NCBI RefSeq assembly: GCF_003340345.1
Contig: NZ_PPTQ01000002.1
Coordinates: forward strand, 1 to 64,000
Direction: 5' to 3'
DNA from: Paraeggerthella hongkongensis
GTDB taxonomy: Bacteria > Actinomycetota > Coriobacteriia > Coriobacteriales > Eggerthellaceae
DNA length: 64,000 nucleotides
The notes beneath the pieces are model-generated. The model did not search any database. It saw only the letters and a list, made by a program, of their open reading frames with translations, and was not told where the DNA came from. Position numbers and translations under genes: made by a program. This document shows, piece by piece, positions 24,287-33,351 of this stretch; within the stretch, counting starts at the first letter, position 1; every line of letters begins with the position of its first letter.

Positions 24287-26902
24287 ATGGTCGAACGCGC
24301 AACAGAGGAAACAACGGAGAAGCCCGAAGGGGCGGCGTTTGCGCACGGGTCGTTGGGGCTGCTCGCGCCAAGCTGGTGGGAGCCGGAAGAGGGGGAGCCC
24401 GCCCCCGAGCCGTGGCTCACGCCCGACGAAGCGCTCGACCGCTTCCTCGATTGGGTGGCGTCGCGCGGCATCGACTTGTGGCCCCATCAGGAAGAAGCGC
24501 TCATGGCGCTCATGATGGGCGACCACGTTATCCTGGGCACGCCCACGGGTTCCGGCAAGTCGATGGTCGCGCTGGGCCTGCACTTCATGGCGCTTGCCAC
24601 GGGTCGACGCGCGTACTACACAGCTCCCATCAAAGCCCTGGTCAGCGAGAAGTTTTTCGACTTGGTGGACGTGCTGGGGCGCGAGAACGTGGGCATGATC
24701 ACGGGCGACACGCACATCAACGCGCAGGCGCCGGTCGTGTGCTGCACGGCCGAGATCCTGGCGAACGAAGCGCTGCGCGAGGGCGAGCGCGCCGACGTGG
24801 GCTGCGTTGCCATGGACGAGTTTCATTTCTACGGCGACGCCGACCGCGGATGGGCGTGGCAGGTTCCCTTGCTCACGCTGCCGAAAACGCAGTTTTTGCT
24901 GATGAGCGCAACGTTGGGCGACGTCTCGAGTATCGCGAGCTCGCTCAAGGAGCGCACGGGCGTCGACGTCGACGTGGTGGCCGACGCCCCGCGCCCCGTT
25001 CCGCTGTCGTACGAATACGTGGAAATGCCGCTCGAAGGCACCGTGGAGCTGGCGCTGCGCAACGGCGAGGCTCCGCTCTACATCGTGCATTTCTCGCAGG
25101 ATGCGGCGCTTGCCACGGCGCAATCGCTTTCGAGCTTCGGCGTGGCGTCGAAGGAGCAGCGTGAGGACATCAAGCATGCCATGGCCGGCACGCGCTTCAC
25201 CACGGCGTTCGGCAAAACGCTCAAGCGCCTGCTTTCAAGCGGCGTCGGCGTGCATCACGCCGGCATGCTGCCCCGGTATCGCTTGCTGGTGGAAAAGCTT
25301 GCTCAACAGGGACTTCTTCCCGTCATCTGCGGCACGGACACGCTGGGCGTGGGTATCAACGTGCCCATTCACACCGTGCTTTTGACGGCGCTCACGAAGT
25401 TCGACGGCTACAAGATGCGCCGTCTGCGTGCCCGCGAGTTCCATCAGATCGCGGGCCGCGCGGGCCGCAGCGGCTTCGACACCGAGGGCGTGGTGCTGGC
25501 CGAAGCTCCCGAGCACGACATCGAGAACGCGAAGCTGGTGCAGAAGGCCGGCGGCGACCCGAAGAAGCTGCGCAAGATCAAGAAGAAGCAGCCGCCTGAG
25601 GGATTCGTCACCTGGAACAAGCAGACGTTCGAACGCCTGATCGAGGCAACGCCCGAAACGCTGAAGCCGCGCATGAAGATCACGCATTCGATGGTGCTGT
25701 CGGAAGTGGTGCAGGGCGGCGACGCGTACGCGCGCGTGCGCAAGCTCATCGCCGATTCCGCTCAAACCGACGAGGAGAAGGCCGCCCTCGTCGTGCGCGC
25801 GGACGACATATTCGCCACGCTCGTGAACGCCGACGTGGTGGAGCGCGTGCAGGCCGAAGATGGAAGCACGGAATACGTCACCACCGTCGATCTTCCCGAG
25901 GATTTTGCGCTTGATCAGCCGCTTTCGCCATTTTTGCTGGCTGCGCTGGAGCTGCTGGACCCGGAAAGCGACGCGTACGCACACGACGTCATCTCCATGG
26001 CCGAGGCCACGCTGGAAAACCCGCGTCAGGTGCTGCGCGCGCAGGAACGGCAGGCGAAGGATCGGGCCATGGCCGACATGAAGGCTGACGGGGTGGACTA
26101 CGAGGAACGCTTGGAGCGCATCGCAGAGATCACGTACCCCAAGCCGCTCGAAGATCTGCTGGGCGCGGCGTTCGAGCGCTATTGCCAGGAGGTGCCGTGG
26201 GCGCGCGATTTCCAGCTGGAGCCGAAGTCGGTCCTGCGCGACATGCTGGAAACCGCCAGCGACTTCAAGGGCTACGTGCAGCGTTACGGCATCGCCCGGT
26301 CGGAGGGGCTGCTGCTGCGCTACCTGGCCGACGCGTACCGGGTGATCGCGCGCACGGTGCCGGTGGACAAGCGCAACGATCGGCTAGAGGACGTCATCGC
26401 ATGGCTGGGCTTCGTGGTGAGGTCGGTGGACTCCAGCTTGATGGATGAATGGGAGAACGCGGGGTCGGCCTTGGACGCGGCTGCGCCGGTGGACGCTGAC
26501 GAGGTGGTGACGGATCGGCGCGGCGTGACGGTGCTCGTTCGCAACGCGCTGTTTTTGCGCGTGCGGCTGGCTGCGCAGGAGCGCGCGGCGGAGTTGGGCC
26601 GCTTGGACCAGGATTGGGGCTGCGGGGAGCCGCGTTGGCAGCGCGCCTTGGATTCGTACTACGAAGCGCACGACGAGGTGCGCATCGACGGCGATGCGCG
26701 GTCGATGGCCTATCTGGAGATCGACGAGTCCGACGAGAAATCGGCCCGCGTGTGGCACGTGCACCAGATTTTCAGCGACCCTGACGACGATCACGATTTC
26801 GGCATTGCCGCCGATGTCGATTTGGACGCCACACAGGAAGAGGGCGAGGTCGTGTTCAAGAACTTCCGCGTGGGCTTCTTCGAAGAACTGGGAATCGAAT
26901 AG
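24287..26902 (+). CDS. Ski2-like DEAD/DEAH-box helicase (DUF3516 type)
   Basis: An 871-residue superfamily 2 helicase. Motifs are complete: Walker A GTPTGSGKS (about 84-92), DEFH as the Walker B variant (about 176-179), the SAT motif in LLMSATLGD (about 205) and QIAGRAGRSG (motif VI, about 387). The helicase core (about 60-430) is followed by a long C-terminal region (about 440-871) matching the actinobacterial DUF3516-type extension. Related Ski2-like proteins unwind RNA, and a role in RNA turnover is likely but not shown. GGAGG lies 9 bp before the ATG. It follows a repeat-bearing gap and precedes an ABC exporter in the same direction. Confidence 0.88.
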   Translation: MVERATEETTEKPEGAAFAHGSLGLLAPSWWEPEEGEPAPEPWLTPDEALDRFLDWVASRGIDLWPHQEEALMALMMGDHVILGTPTGSGKSMVALGLHFMALATGRRAYYTAPIKALVSEKFFDLVDVLGRENVGMITGDTHINAQAPVVCCTAEILANEALREGERADVGCVAMDEFHFYGDADRGWAWQVPLLTLPKTQFLLMSATLGDVSSIASSLKERTGVDVDVVADAPRPVPLSYEYVEMPLEGTVELALRNGEAPLYIVHFSQDAALATAQSLSSFGVASKEQREDIKHAMAGTRFTTAFGKTLKRLLSSGVGVHHAGMLPRYRLLVEKLAQQGLLPVICGTDTLGVGINVPIHTVLLTALTKFDGYKMRRLRAREFHQIAGRAGRSGFDTEGVVLAEAPEHDIENAKLVQKAGGDPKKLRKIKKKQPPEGFVTWNKQTFERLIEATPETLKPRMKITHSMVLSEVVQGGDAYARVRKLIADSAQTDEEKAALVVRADDIFATLVNADVVERVQAEDGSTEYVTTVDLPEDFALDQPLSPFLLAALELLDPESDAYAHDVISMAEATLENPRQVLRAQERQAKDRAMADMKADGVDYEERLERIAEITYPKPLEDLLGAAFERYCQEVPWARDFQLEPKSVLRDMLETASDFKGYVQRYGIARSEGLLLRYLADAYRVIARTVPVDKRNDRLEDVIAWLGFVVRSVDSSLMDEWENAGSALDAAAPVDADEVVTDRRGVTVLVRNALFLRVRLAAQERAAELGRLDQDWGCGEPRWQRALDSYYEAHDEVRIDGDARSMAYLEIDESDEKSARVWHVHQIFSDPDDDHDFGIAADVDLDATQEEGEVVFKNFRVGFFEELGIE

Positions 26903-27049
26903 CCGATGGGTTTGGCCGGGGCGGGCAACCCGTCCCGCAGCCTTGCTCCCGGCGCCGCTTCGCTGGAGCAAACGTGCGGCGGCGCTCGGCGCGGCATGAG
27001 TCGACGCGCTTGTGGCATAATCGTGTCGAAGCAAAAAGAAGGGATCCTC

Positions 27050-28837
27050 ATGTCGCGTCAAACCGCTGCGTCCACAACGCGTCGCACGTTGCATTATTTC
27101 TGGTTGGTCACTCGCAAGCACTTCGGGCTGTTCACGGCCCTTATGGCGTCGACGTTTCTGTTCGTGGCGCTGCTTTCGTACGGCAACCCGTACGTGATGA
27201 GCCTGGTGGTGGACCGTGTGAGCGCGGGGTCGGTGTCGCCGGACGAGGTGTTCGCGGTGTTCGGGCCGTACATTCTGGCGCTCATCGGAATCAACGTAGC
27301 AGGTCAGGTTGCCAGCAAGGTGCAGGACTACACCATGTACCGTCTGCAAATCGCAGCCTCGTACGATTTGGCCACCATGTCATTCGACGCGCTGTGCAAC
27401 CAGTCCATGTCGTTTCATTCGAACCGTTTCGGCGGTACGCTGGTCAGCCAAACCACCAAGTTCATGAGCGCTTACCAACTGCTGTTGGAAACCATCACGT
27501 TTCCGTTTCTGCCGGTGATCTGCTCGGTGGTGTTCACGTGCGCCATCCTTGCTCCTCGCGTTCCGGTGTACGTGGCCATCCTCATGCTGCTGCTGGCGGT
27601 GTACGCGGGGGTTTCGTATTACATGTACAAGCGCATCCTAGCCCTGAACGAGAAGGCGGCGGGTGCGCAGAACCAGCTTTCGGGCGAGTTGTCGGATTCG
27701 GTGGCGAACATTCTTGCCGTGAAGACCTACGGTCGCGAGGATTACGAGCGCGGCTTGTTCGACCAGGCGAACCGCGAGGTGGTGGCGCGCGATTCCAAGC
27801 GCATGTGGGCATCGCTTACGCGCGGCATCGTGACGGCGTGCATCACCGTTGCCATCATGAGCGTGGTGGCGGTGTTCATCGCGGGCGGCAACGCGTGGTA
27901 CGGCATCACGCCGGGCACGCTGGTGGTCATGTTCACCTACACCTACACGGTGACGAACCAGTTCAACTTCATCAACAACGGGTTGCAGCGCTTCAACCGC
28001 GCGTTCGGCGACGCCAGCGGTATGACGATCATCCTCGATGAGCCGCGTCTGGTAGCCGACGCGCCCGACGCTGCTCCGCTTGAGGTGCGCGAAGGGGCCA
28101 TCGATTTCGAGGGAATTGGATTCTGGTATACCGACGGAGACGTGCGCACGACGGTGTTCGACGGGCTTGATTTGCACATACCCGCAGGCCAGAGGGTTGG
28201 TTTGGTGGGTGCGAGCGGTGCGGGCAAAACCACGCTCACGAAGCTGTTGCTGCGGCTTTCCGACATTCAGGAGGGTCGCATCCTGGTGGACGGCCAGGAC
28301 ATCGCTGACGCCGCGCAGCAATCGCTTCGTCGCCAGATCGCCTACGTGCCGCAGGAGGCGTTGCTGTTCCATCGCAGCATCGCGGAGAACATCGCGTACG
28401 GACGGCCCGACGCGTCCATGGACGAGATCCGCGAAGCGGCGCGCCGTGCGAACGCGCTCGAGTTCATCGAGCGCTTGCCGCAGGGTTTCGATACCGTTAC
28501 GGGCGAGCGCGGCGTCAAGCTGTCGGGCGGCCAGCGCCAGCGCATCGCCATAGCGCGTGCGCTTCTGGCCGATTGCCCGGTGCTCGTGCTGGACGAGGCT
28601 ACCAGCGCGCTCGATTCCGAAAGCGAGCACCTGGTGCAGGACGCGCTGGCCACCCTCATGCACGGGCGTACGGCCATCGTGGTGGCGCATCGCTTGTCCA
28701 CGGTGGCCAGCTTGGACCGCATCGTGGTGCTTGACGGAGGCCGCGTGGTCGAGGACGGCCCGCATGCGCAGCTGATCGAGGCCGGTGGAGCGTATGCGCG
28801 CCTGTGGGAGTGCCAGACGGGCGCGTATCTGGAGTAG
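27050..28837 (+). CDS. ABC exporter, fused membrane and ATPase domains
   Basis: A 595-residue half-transporter that works as a homo- or heterodimer in the membrane. Six hydrophobic segments in residues about 20-320 form the exporter fold. The ATPase domain follows, with Walker A GASGAGKTT (about 387), signature LSGGQRQR (about 490), Walker B VLVLDEATSALD (about 510) and the H-loop AHRLST. The best start is the ATG at 27050 with AGAAGGGA upstream. Substrate unknown; drugs, lipids and peptides are all possible for this family. Downstream come a 48-bp tandem repeat and inverted-repeat element A. Confidence 0.92.
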   Translation: MSRQTAASTTRRTLHYFWLVTRKHFGLFTALMASTFLFVALLSYGNPYVMSLVVDRVSAGSVSPDEVFAVFGPYILALIGINVAGQVASKVQDYTMYRLQIAASYDLATMSFDALCNQSMSFHSNRFGGTLVSQTTKFMSAYQLLLETITFPFLPVICSVVFTCAILAPRVPVYVAILMLLLAVYAGVSYYMYKRILALNEKAAGAQNQLSGELSDSVANILAVKTYGREDYERGLFDQANREVVARDSKRMWASLTRGIVTACITVAIMSVVAVFIAGGNAWYGITPGTLVVMFTYTYTVTNQFNFINNGLQRFNRAFGDASGMTIILDEPRLVADAPDAAPLEVREGAIDFEGIGFWYTDGDVRTTVFDGLDLHIPAGQRVGLVGASGAGKTTLTKLLLRLSDIQEGRILVDGQDIADAAQQSLRRQIAYVPQEALLFHRSIAENIAYGRPDASMDEIREAARRANALEFIERLPQGFDTVTGERGVKLSGGQRQRIAIARALLADCPVLVLDEATSALDSESEHLVQDALATLMHGRTAIVVAHRLSTVASLDRIVVLDGGRVVEDGPHAQLIEAGGAYARLWECQTGAYLE

Positions 28838-28922
28838 GCCGCGCGCGCCGTGGCGGGGCGGCGCCAGGAGTGCGAGCGCCCGGCGGCGGCGCGCGGGTGT
28901 CGCGCGGGCGATGGCGCGCGGC

Positions 28923-29026
28923 CCGTTTCCGCGGAGCGCGCTCCCGCAAGGGTGAACGCCACTGCCGCGTCCGTTTCCGCGGAGCGCGCTTCCGTGAGGG
29001 CAACGCCACTGCTGCGCGCGTTTCCG
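28923..29026. repeat. Two 48-bp tandem units plus a fragment
   Basis: CCGTTTCCGCGGAGCGCGCT recurs at 28923 and 28971, followed in both by a stretch ending near AACGCCACTGC. A partial third start (GCGTTTCCGAGC) follows. Lies 20 bp upstream of inverted-repeat element A. Confidence 0.7.
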
Positions 29027-29044
29027 AGCAACAAGATCCCCTCG

Positions 29045-29188
29045 CTGTCAAAACGGACGAGTTTTGCGGCGCTTTTTCGCCCTCAGAGGAGTCTCTTCTC
29101 GAACGCGTTTTGCATCACCCCAGGTCACAAAGTTGCAAGCATCCTTTATCCTGGTTTGAGGACCAGCAAAACTCGCCAGTTTTGACAG
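29045..29188 (+). repeat. Inverted-repeat element, copy A (144 bp)
   Basis: Starts CTGTCAAAACGGACGAGTTT and ends with the reverse complement of a nearly identical 23-bp arm (21 of 23 match). Inside lie two small hairpins, GGCG-CTTTTT-CGCC at 29068-29081 and CTGGT...ACCAG beside the right arm, and the conserved CACCCCAGGTCACAAAGTTG. Ungapped comparison with copy B (41342-41485) gives about 119 of 144 identical bases; most differences fall in two short blocks, while the arms and the central motif are kept. Confidence 0.85.
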
Positions 29189-29353
29189 GACGGGCGAAAC
29201 CGGCGGCTTTCAAGGGAAACGCGGCTCCGGAAATCGGAATCGCTTGGATTTGAGGCCGTCCGCGCTCATTCCGCGCTATCATGGTTTCATGCACGCGAAC
29301 AAGCGCGCCGACGCGCGCGACGGGCGCAGGCCCGCAGGAACGAAAGGCTAGCT

Positions 29354-30556
29354 ATGGCGAAAATTGCAATGACCACGCCGCTTGTGGAAATGGACGGCGA
29401 CGAGATGACGCGCATCATCTGGCAGATGATCAAAGACGAACTGCTCGCGCCGCACATCGACCTGAAAACCGAGTACTACGACCTGGGGCTGGAGCATCGC
29501 AACGCCACCGACGACCAAGTGACCGTCGACTCCGCCGAGGCGACCCGCCGCCTGGGCGTTGCCGTGAAGTGCGCCACCATCACGCCGAACGCCGCGCGCA
29601 TGGACGAGTACGACCTGAAGCAGATGTGGAAGAGCCCTAACGGCACCATCCGCGCCATGCTCGACGGCACCGTGTTCCGCACGCCCATCACGGTGGCGGG
29701 CATCGAGCCGTGCGTGCGCAACTGGGTCAAGCCCATCACCATCGCGCGTCATGCTTACGGCGACGTGTACAAGAACGCCGAGATTCGCGTACCCGGTCCC
29801 GGCAAGGTGGAGCTCGTCTACACCGCCGCCGACGGCACCGAGACGCGCGAGCTCGTGCACGAGTACGACGGTCCGGGTGTGGCGCAGGGCATGCACAACC
29901 TGGACGCTTCCATCGAGAGCTTCGCGCGCAGCTGCTTCGAGTACGCGCTCGATATCAAGCAGGATATCTGGTTCGCCACGAAGGACACCATCTCGAAGAA
30001 GTACGATCATCGCTTCAAGGACGTGTTCCAGGAAGTTTATGACGCCGAATACGCCGCGCGCTTCGAGGAAGCCGGCATCGAGTACTTCTACACGCTCATC
30101 GACGACGCCGTGGCGCGCGTGATGAAGGCCGACGGCGGCTTCATCTGGGCCTGCAAGAACTACGACGGCGACGTGATGAGCGACATGGTGTCAAGCGCGT
30201 TCGGCTCGCTTGCCATGATGACGTCGGTGCTGGTCAGCCCCCAGGGCTACTACGAGTACGAAGCCGCGCACGGCACCGTGCAACGCCACTACTACAAGCA
30301 CCTTAAGGGCGAGGAAACGTCCACGAACTCGGTGGCCACCATCTTCGCGTGGTCGGGCGCGCTGCGCAAGCGCGGCGAGCTTGACGGCTTGGACGACCTG
30401 GTGGACTTCGCGAATCGCCTGGAGAAGGCCACGCTCGACACTATCGAAGCCGGCGAGATGACGGGCGACCTGGCGCTCATCACCACGCTGCCGAATCCGG
30501 TGAAGCTCAGCACGCGCGATTTCATCCTGGCGGTTGCCAAGCGTCTGGCGGCGTAG
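29354..30556 (+). CDS. icd: NADP-dependent isocitrate dehydrogenase
   Basis: Oxidatively decarboxylates isocitrate to 2-oxoglutarate, supplying NADPH and the precursor of glutamate. The 400-residue length and sequence resemble the eukaryotic-type (type II, homodimeric) enzyme: [17 protein letters not shown] at the N-terminus, the substrate-site stretch [17 protein letters not shown] (about 95-111), metal-binding NYDGDVMSD (about 271-279), and the cofactor-site region [11 protein letters not shown] (about 305). It stands alone, with a good terminator downstream. AAAGG precedes the ATG. Confidence 0.95.
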   Translation: MAKIAMTTPLVEMDGDEMTRIIWQMIKDELLAPHIDLKTEYYDLGLEHRNATDDQVTVDSAEATRRLGVAVKCATITPNAARMDEYDLKQMWKSPNGTIRAMLDGTVFRTPITVAGIEPCVRNWVKPITIARHAYGDVYKNAEIRVPGPGKVELVYTAADGTETRELVHEYDGPGVAQGMHNLDASIESFARSCFEYALDIKQDIWFATKDTISKKYDHRFKDVFQEVYDAEYAARFEEAGIEYFYTLIDDAVARVMKADGGFIWACKNYDGDVMSDMVSSAFGSLAMMTSVLVSPQGYYEYEAAHGTVQRHYYKHLKGEETSTNSVATIFAWSGALRKRGELDGLDDLVDFANRLEKATLDTIEAGEMTGDLALITTLPNPVKLSTRDFILAVAKRLAA

Positions 30557-30587
30557 AGTCGGCTTCTGCGCCCAACGCAACGTCCAC

Positions 30588-30624
30588 GGCCTCGGATCGC
30601 ATTGCGCTCCGAGGCCGTTTTTTT
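30588..30624 (+). terminator. Rho-independent terminator after icd
   Basis: Stem GGCCTCGGA / TCCGAGGCC with an 11-base loop, followed by G and a run of seven T. It lies 31 bp after the icd stop. Confidence 0.9.
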
Positions 30625-30643
30625 GCCAGGTACCGTGATCCAA

Positions 30644-30688
30644 CCATGCCCGATTGACGTTTGGGTTTCAAACGTCAATCGGGCATGG
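30644..30688. repeat. Perfect 20-bp inverted repeat upstream of the Pip genes
   Basis: Arms CCATGCCCGATTGACGTTTG (30644-30663) and its exact reverse complement (30669-30688) are separated by GGTTT. No T run follows. It lies between the icd terminator and the first YhgE/Pip gene, so it may be an operator, a second terminator-like hairpin or an insertion remnant. Confidence 0.85.
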
Positions 30689-30759
30689 CGCCTTCATGCA
30701 AGAGGAGTATCATAGGCCGGATGCGTTCGGCGAGCTTCATGAAGGAGGGTTGCGGCAAG

Positions 30760-33351
30760 ATGGGAAACGTTTTTCGCGTGTTCAAGCGTGACCTTTTGCG
30801 CCTGTTGAAGGTGCCGCCCGCCTTGGTGGTGGTCGTCGCCTTGCTGGTTCTGCCGTCGGTCTACACCTGGTACAACGTGGTGGGCTTTTGGAACCCGTAC
30901 GACAATACGGGGAATCTGCGCGTGTGCGTGGTGAACGAGGACGTCGGCGGCTCAAGCGATTTGACCGGCGAGCTTCACGTTGGCGACATGATCGTTGAGG
31001 AACTGCACGAAAACAAGCAGCTGGACTGGGTTTTCACCGATCACGATACCGCTTTGTCCGAACTTCAATCGGGCAAGAGCTACGCGGCTTTCGTCATACC
31101 GAAGGACTTTACCGAGCACTTGCTCTCTTTGACGACCGGCGATTTCACGCAGCCGGAAATCCAATACTACGTCAACGAAAAGCTTGGGCCGGTTTCGCCT
31201 AAGATCACCGATACGGGCGCCACGACGCTTGACGAAACCATCAACTCCACGTTCGTCTCGACCGTAAGCGACGTTGCTGCCGAAGCCATAGACCAGGCGG
31301 TGTCCGACGCGCGCGGATCGATCGACGCGTCGCGGTCTCGTGCCGTTTCCGAGATATCCGAAACGGCGCAGCTGGTAAGCGACGCCCGCGCATCGCTCGA
31401 CGCTATTTCGGCGGCCACCGACGAGGCTCAGGATAAGGTTGGGAATTCGCGCGGCACGCTTGATCGCGCGCGCACCGAGATTGCAAGCGCCAGCAGCGCG
31501 CTGCAAAACGTGTCGAACCTTGCCGGGCAGATGCGAAGCGGGCTGGCAAGCGTATCGACCACCGCAGCGCCCGCCGTAAGCCAAAGCCTGCTTGCTGTTT
31601 CCCAGGCGTCTTCCAAGGCGAACGGCGCGATAGGGGATTTGACGACGGCTGCGGGGGAGGCCCAGGCGGGCATAGGCGCCTCGTTGTCCCAGGGACAGGC
31701 GATCGTCCAAGAGGGCAAGGCGCTGGCCGCCTACCTGCGCACGATGGCGGACGGGCTTCCCGCCGGCGACCCCGGCAAGGAGCCTCTTGTGGCCATGGCG
31801 GACGAGCTGGATCGCCGCGCGGCCGATGCGCAGCAAACCTTGGACGGCCTTGCGGGCCTCAACGGGGAAGCGGGCAAGCTGTCCCAGTCGGTGTCGCAGG
31901 CGGGCGATTCGCTCAATGCTGCGGTGCAGCTTGCCGTCAACGATGCGAACACGTATTCGAACGGGCTGTTCGGAACCACGATTCCCCTGGTCAACCAGAG
32001 CTTGTCGCAGGTGAGCGCAACCTCGGCCACGCTGGGTGCGGCCGTTGCCAGCCAGCGGCTCCTGATCGACCAAACGTCGCTTGTCCTGGACCAGCTTTCC
32101 TCGACGCTTGCCACGGCGAAAGAAGCGCTCGGCCAAACCGACGCCATTCTGGCAAGCTTGAGCGAAAGCCTTGATACGGTGAGGACCGATGTGCTGTCGT
32201 TGGGCGAGTCGGGAGTTTTGACGAAGCTGTTCGGAGAAGACGGGCTGGACGCCACGAAGATCGCTGAATTCATGGGGTCTCCCACCAAGCTTGTCACCGA
32301 GCAGCTTTATCCGCTTAACGCCTACGGGTCGGCCATGGCTCCGCTGTTCATGAACCTGACGTTTTGGATCGGCGCTTTCATGCTGCTGGTCATCATGAAG
32401 CAGGAAGTAGACGGGGAGGGCATACGGAACCTGACCGTCACGCAGCGCTACCTGGGCAGGTTCTTGCTGCTGGCCGTCATGGCGGTTCTGCAGGCGGTCA
32501 TCTGCTGCGCCGGCGTTTTGGTCATAGGGGTCCAGGCCGTGAACGCCCCGGCGCTGTTCTTCGCGGCGGCGGTGGCGTCGCTTTCCTACCTGAGCATCAT
32601 CTACGCGCTTTCGGTTACGTTGCAGCACATTGGCAAGGGCATCTGCGTGGTGCTGGTGTTCGCGCAGATTCCGGGCGCGACGGGCTTGTACCCCATCGAG
32701 ATGACCTCGGGCTTTTTCCAGGCGGTGTACCCCTTCTTCCCGTTCACCTACGGCATCGGCGCCATGCGCGAGGCCATCTGCGGGTTCTACGGTTCCCATT
32801 ACACCGATGCCGTGGGCATGCTCGTGTTCTTTTTCGTGCTGTTCATGGCCTTGGGGATCATCGTTCGGCCCCTCATGGCGAACGTGAACCGCATGGTTGC
32901 GGGGCAGGTGAGCCAAAGCGGCCTGTTCAACGGCGAGGACGTGGAGGTTCCCGAGCGCCCGTACCGGTTCGCGCAGCTGTTCCGCGCGCTTGCGGACAAG
33001 GACGAGTACCGCGAAGAGCTGCAGCTTCGCTACGAGCGCTTCGCCCGCTGGTATCCTCGGCTTATCCGCGGATCCGTGGCGCTGGGCCTGGCGGTGCCCG
33101 TGGCGTTGACCGTGATATTCGCGCTCACGCCCACCGAGAAGGTGTGGTTGCTGACCGCGTGGCTGATATGGATGGTTACCGTGTTCGTGTTCTTGGTGGT
33201 GCTGGAGAGCCTGCGCGACAGCTTCGAGCGGCAGCTGAAGCTTGACGGCATGTCCGAAGAAGGCTTGCTGGAACTGGGCGCGTCGCGCAACAGCATGGCG
33301 CGAACCTCGGATGCCCTTCGCGGCTTGAAGGGAGGCGGCGGCCATGAGTAA
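30760..33351 (+). CDS. YhgE/Pip-family membrane protein 1
   Basis: An 863-residue membrane protein of the YhgE/phage infection protein family. It begins with a transmembrane helix (about 20-42) followed by the family-typical LPSVYTWYNVVGFWNPYDNTG, and carries a long extracytoplasmic domain (about 43-520) rich in Ala, Ser, Asp and Gln with coiled-coil character. Six hydrophobic segments fill about 525-710 and 770-820, in the ABC-2 permease style (PLFMNLTFWIGAFMLLVIMK). The ATG at 30760 has AAGGAGGG 10 bp upstream. The stop overlaps the start of the second copy by 8 bp. Family members are phage receptors in lactococci and exporter-like components elsewhere; the role here is open. Confidence 0.9.
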   Translation: MGNVFRVFKRDLLRLLKVPPALVVVVALLVLPSVYTWYNVVGFWNPYDNTGNLRVCVVNEDVGGSSDLTGELHVGDMIVEELHENKQLDWVFTDHDTALSELQSGKSYAAFVIPKDFTEHLLSLTTGDFTQPEIQYYVNEKLGPVSPKITDTGATTLDETINSTFVSTVSDVAAEAIDQAVSDARGSIDASRSRAVSEISETAQLVSDARASLDAISAATDEAQDKVGNSRGTLDRARTEIASASSALQNVSNLAGQMRSGLASVSTTAAPAVSQSLLAVSQASSKANGAIGDLTTAAGEAQAGIGASLSQGQAIVQEGKALAAYLRTMADGLPAGDPGKEPLVAMADELDRRAADAQQTLDGLAGLNGEAGKLSQSVSQAGDSLNAAVQLAVNDANTYSNGLFGTTIPLVNQSLSQVSATSATLGAAVASQRLLIDQTSLVLDQLSSTLATAKEALGQTDAILASLSESLDTVRTDVLSLGESGVLTKLFGEDGLDATKIAEFMGSPTKLVTEQLYPLNAYGSAMAPLFMNLTFWIGAFMLLVIMKQEVDGEGIRNLTVTQRYLGRFLLLAVMAVLQAVICCAGVLVIGVQAVNAPALFFAAAVASLSYLSIIYALSVTLQHIGKGICVVLVFAQIPGATGLYPIEMTSGFFQAVYPFFPFTYGIGAMREAICGFYGSHYTDAVGMLVFFFVLFMALGIIVRPLMANVNRMVAGQVSQSGLFNGEDVEVPERPYRFAQLFRALADKDEYREELQLRYERFARWYPRLIRGSVALGLAVPVALTVIFALTPTEKVWLLTAWLIWMVTVFVFLVVLESLRDSFERQLKLDGMSEEGLLELGASRNSMARTSDALRGLKGGGGHE

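Larger units (their letters stand above)
28838..29353. other. Repeat-bearing gap between the ABC exporter and icd
   Basis: The 516-bp gap contains a 48-bp tandem repeat (28923-29026) and inverted-repeat element A (29045-29188), listed separately. The remaining 165 bp should hold the icd promoter; TATCAT near 29277 is a weak -10 candidate. No credible gene was seen. Confidence 0.55.

Noticed and set aside
29045-29188. Inverted-repeat elements as simple terminators
   Set aside because: The arms are 23 bp and 98 bp apart, there is no T run, and orientation relative to neighbouring genes is not constant.
28838-29353. Short open frames in the repeat-rich gap before icd
   Set aside because: They run across tandem repeats and element A, lack ribosome binding sites and look random.
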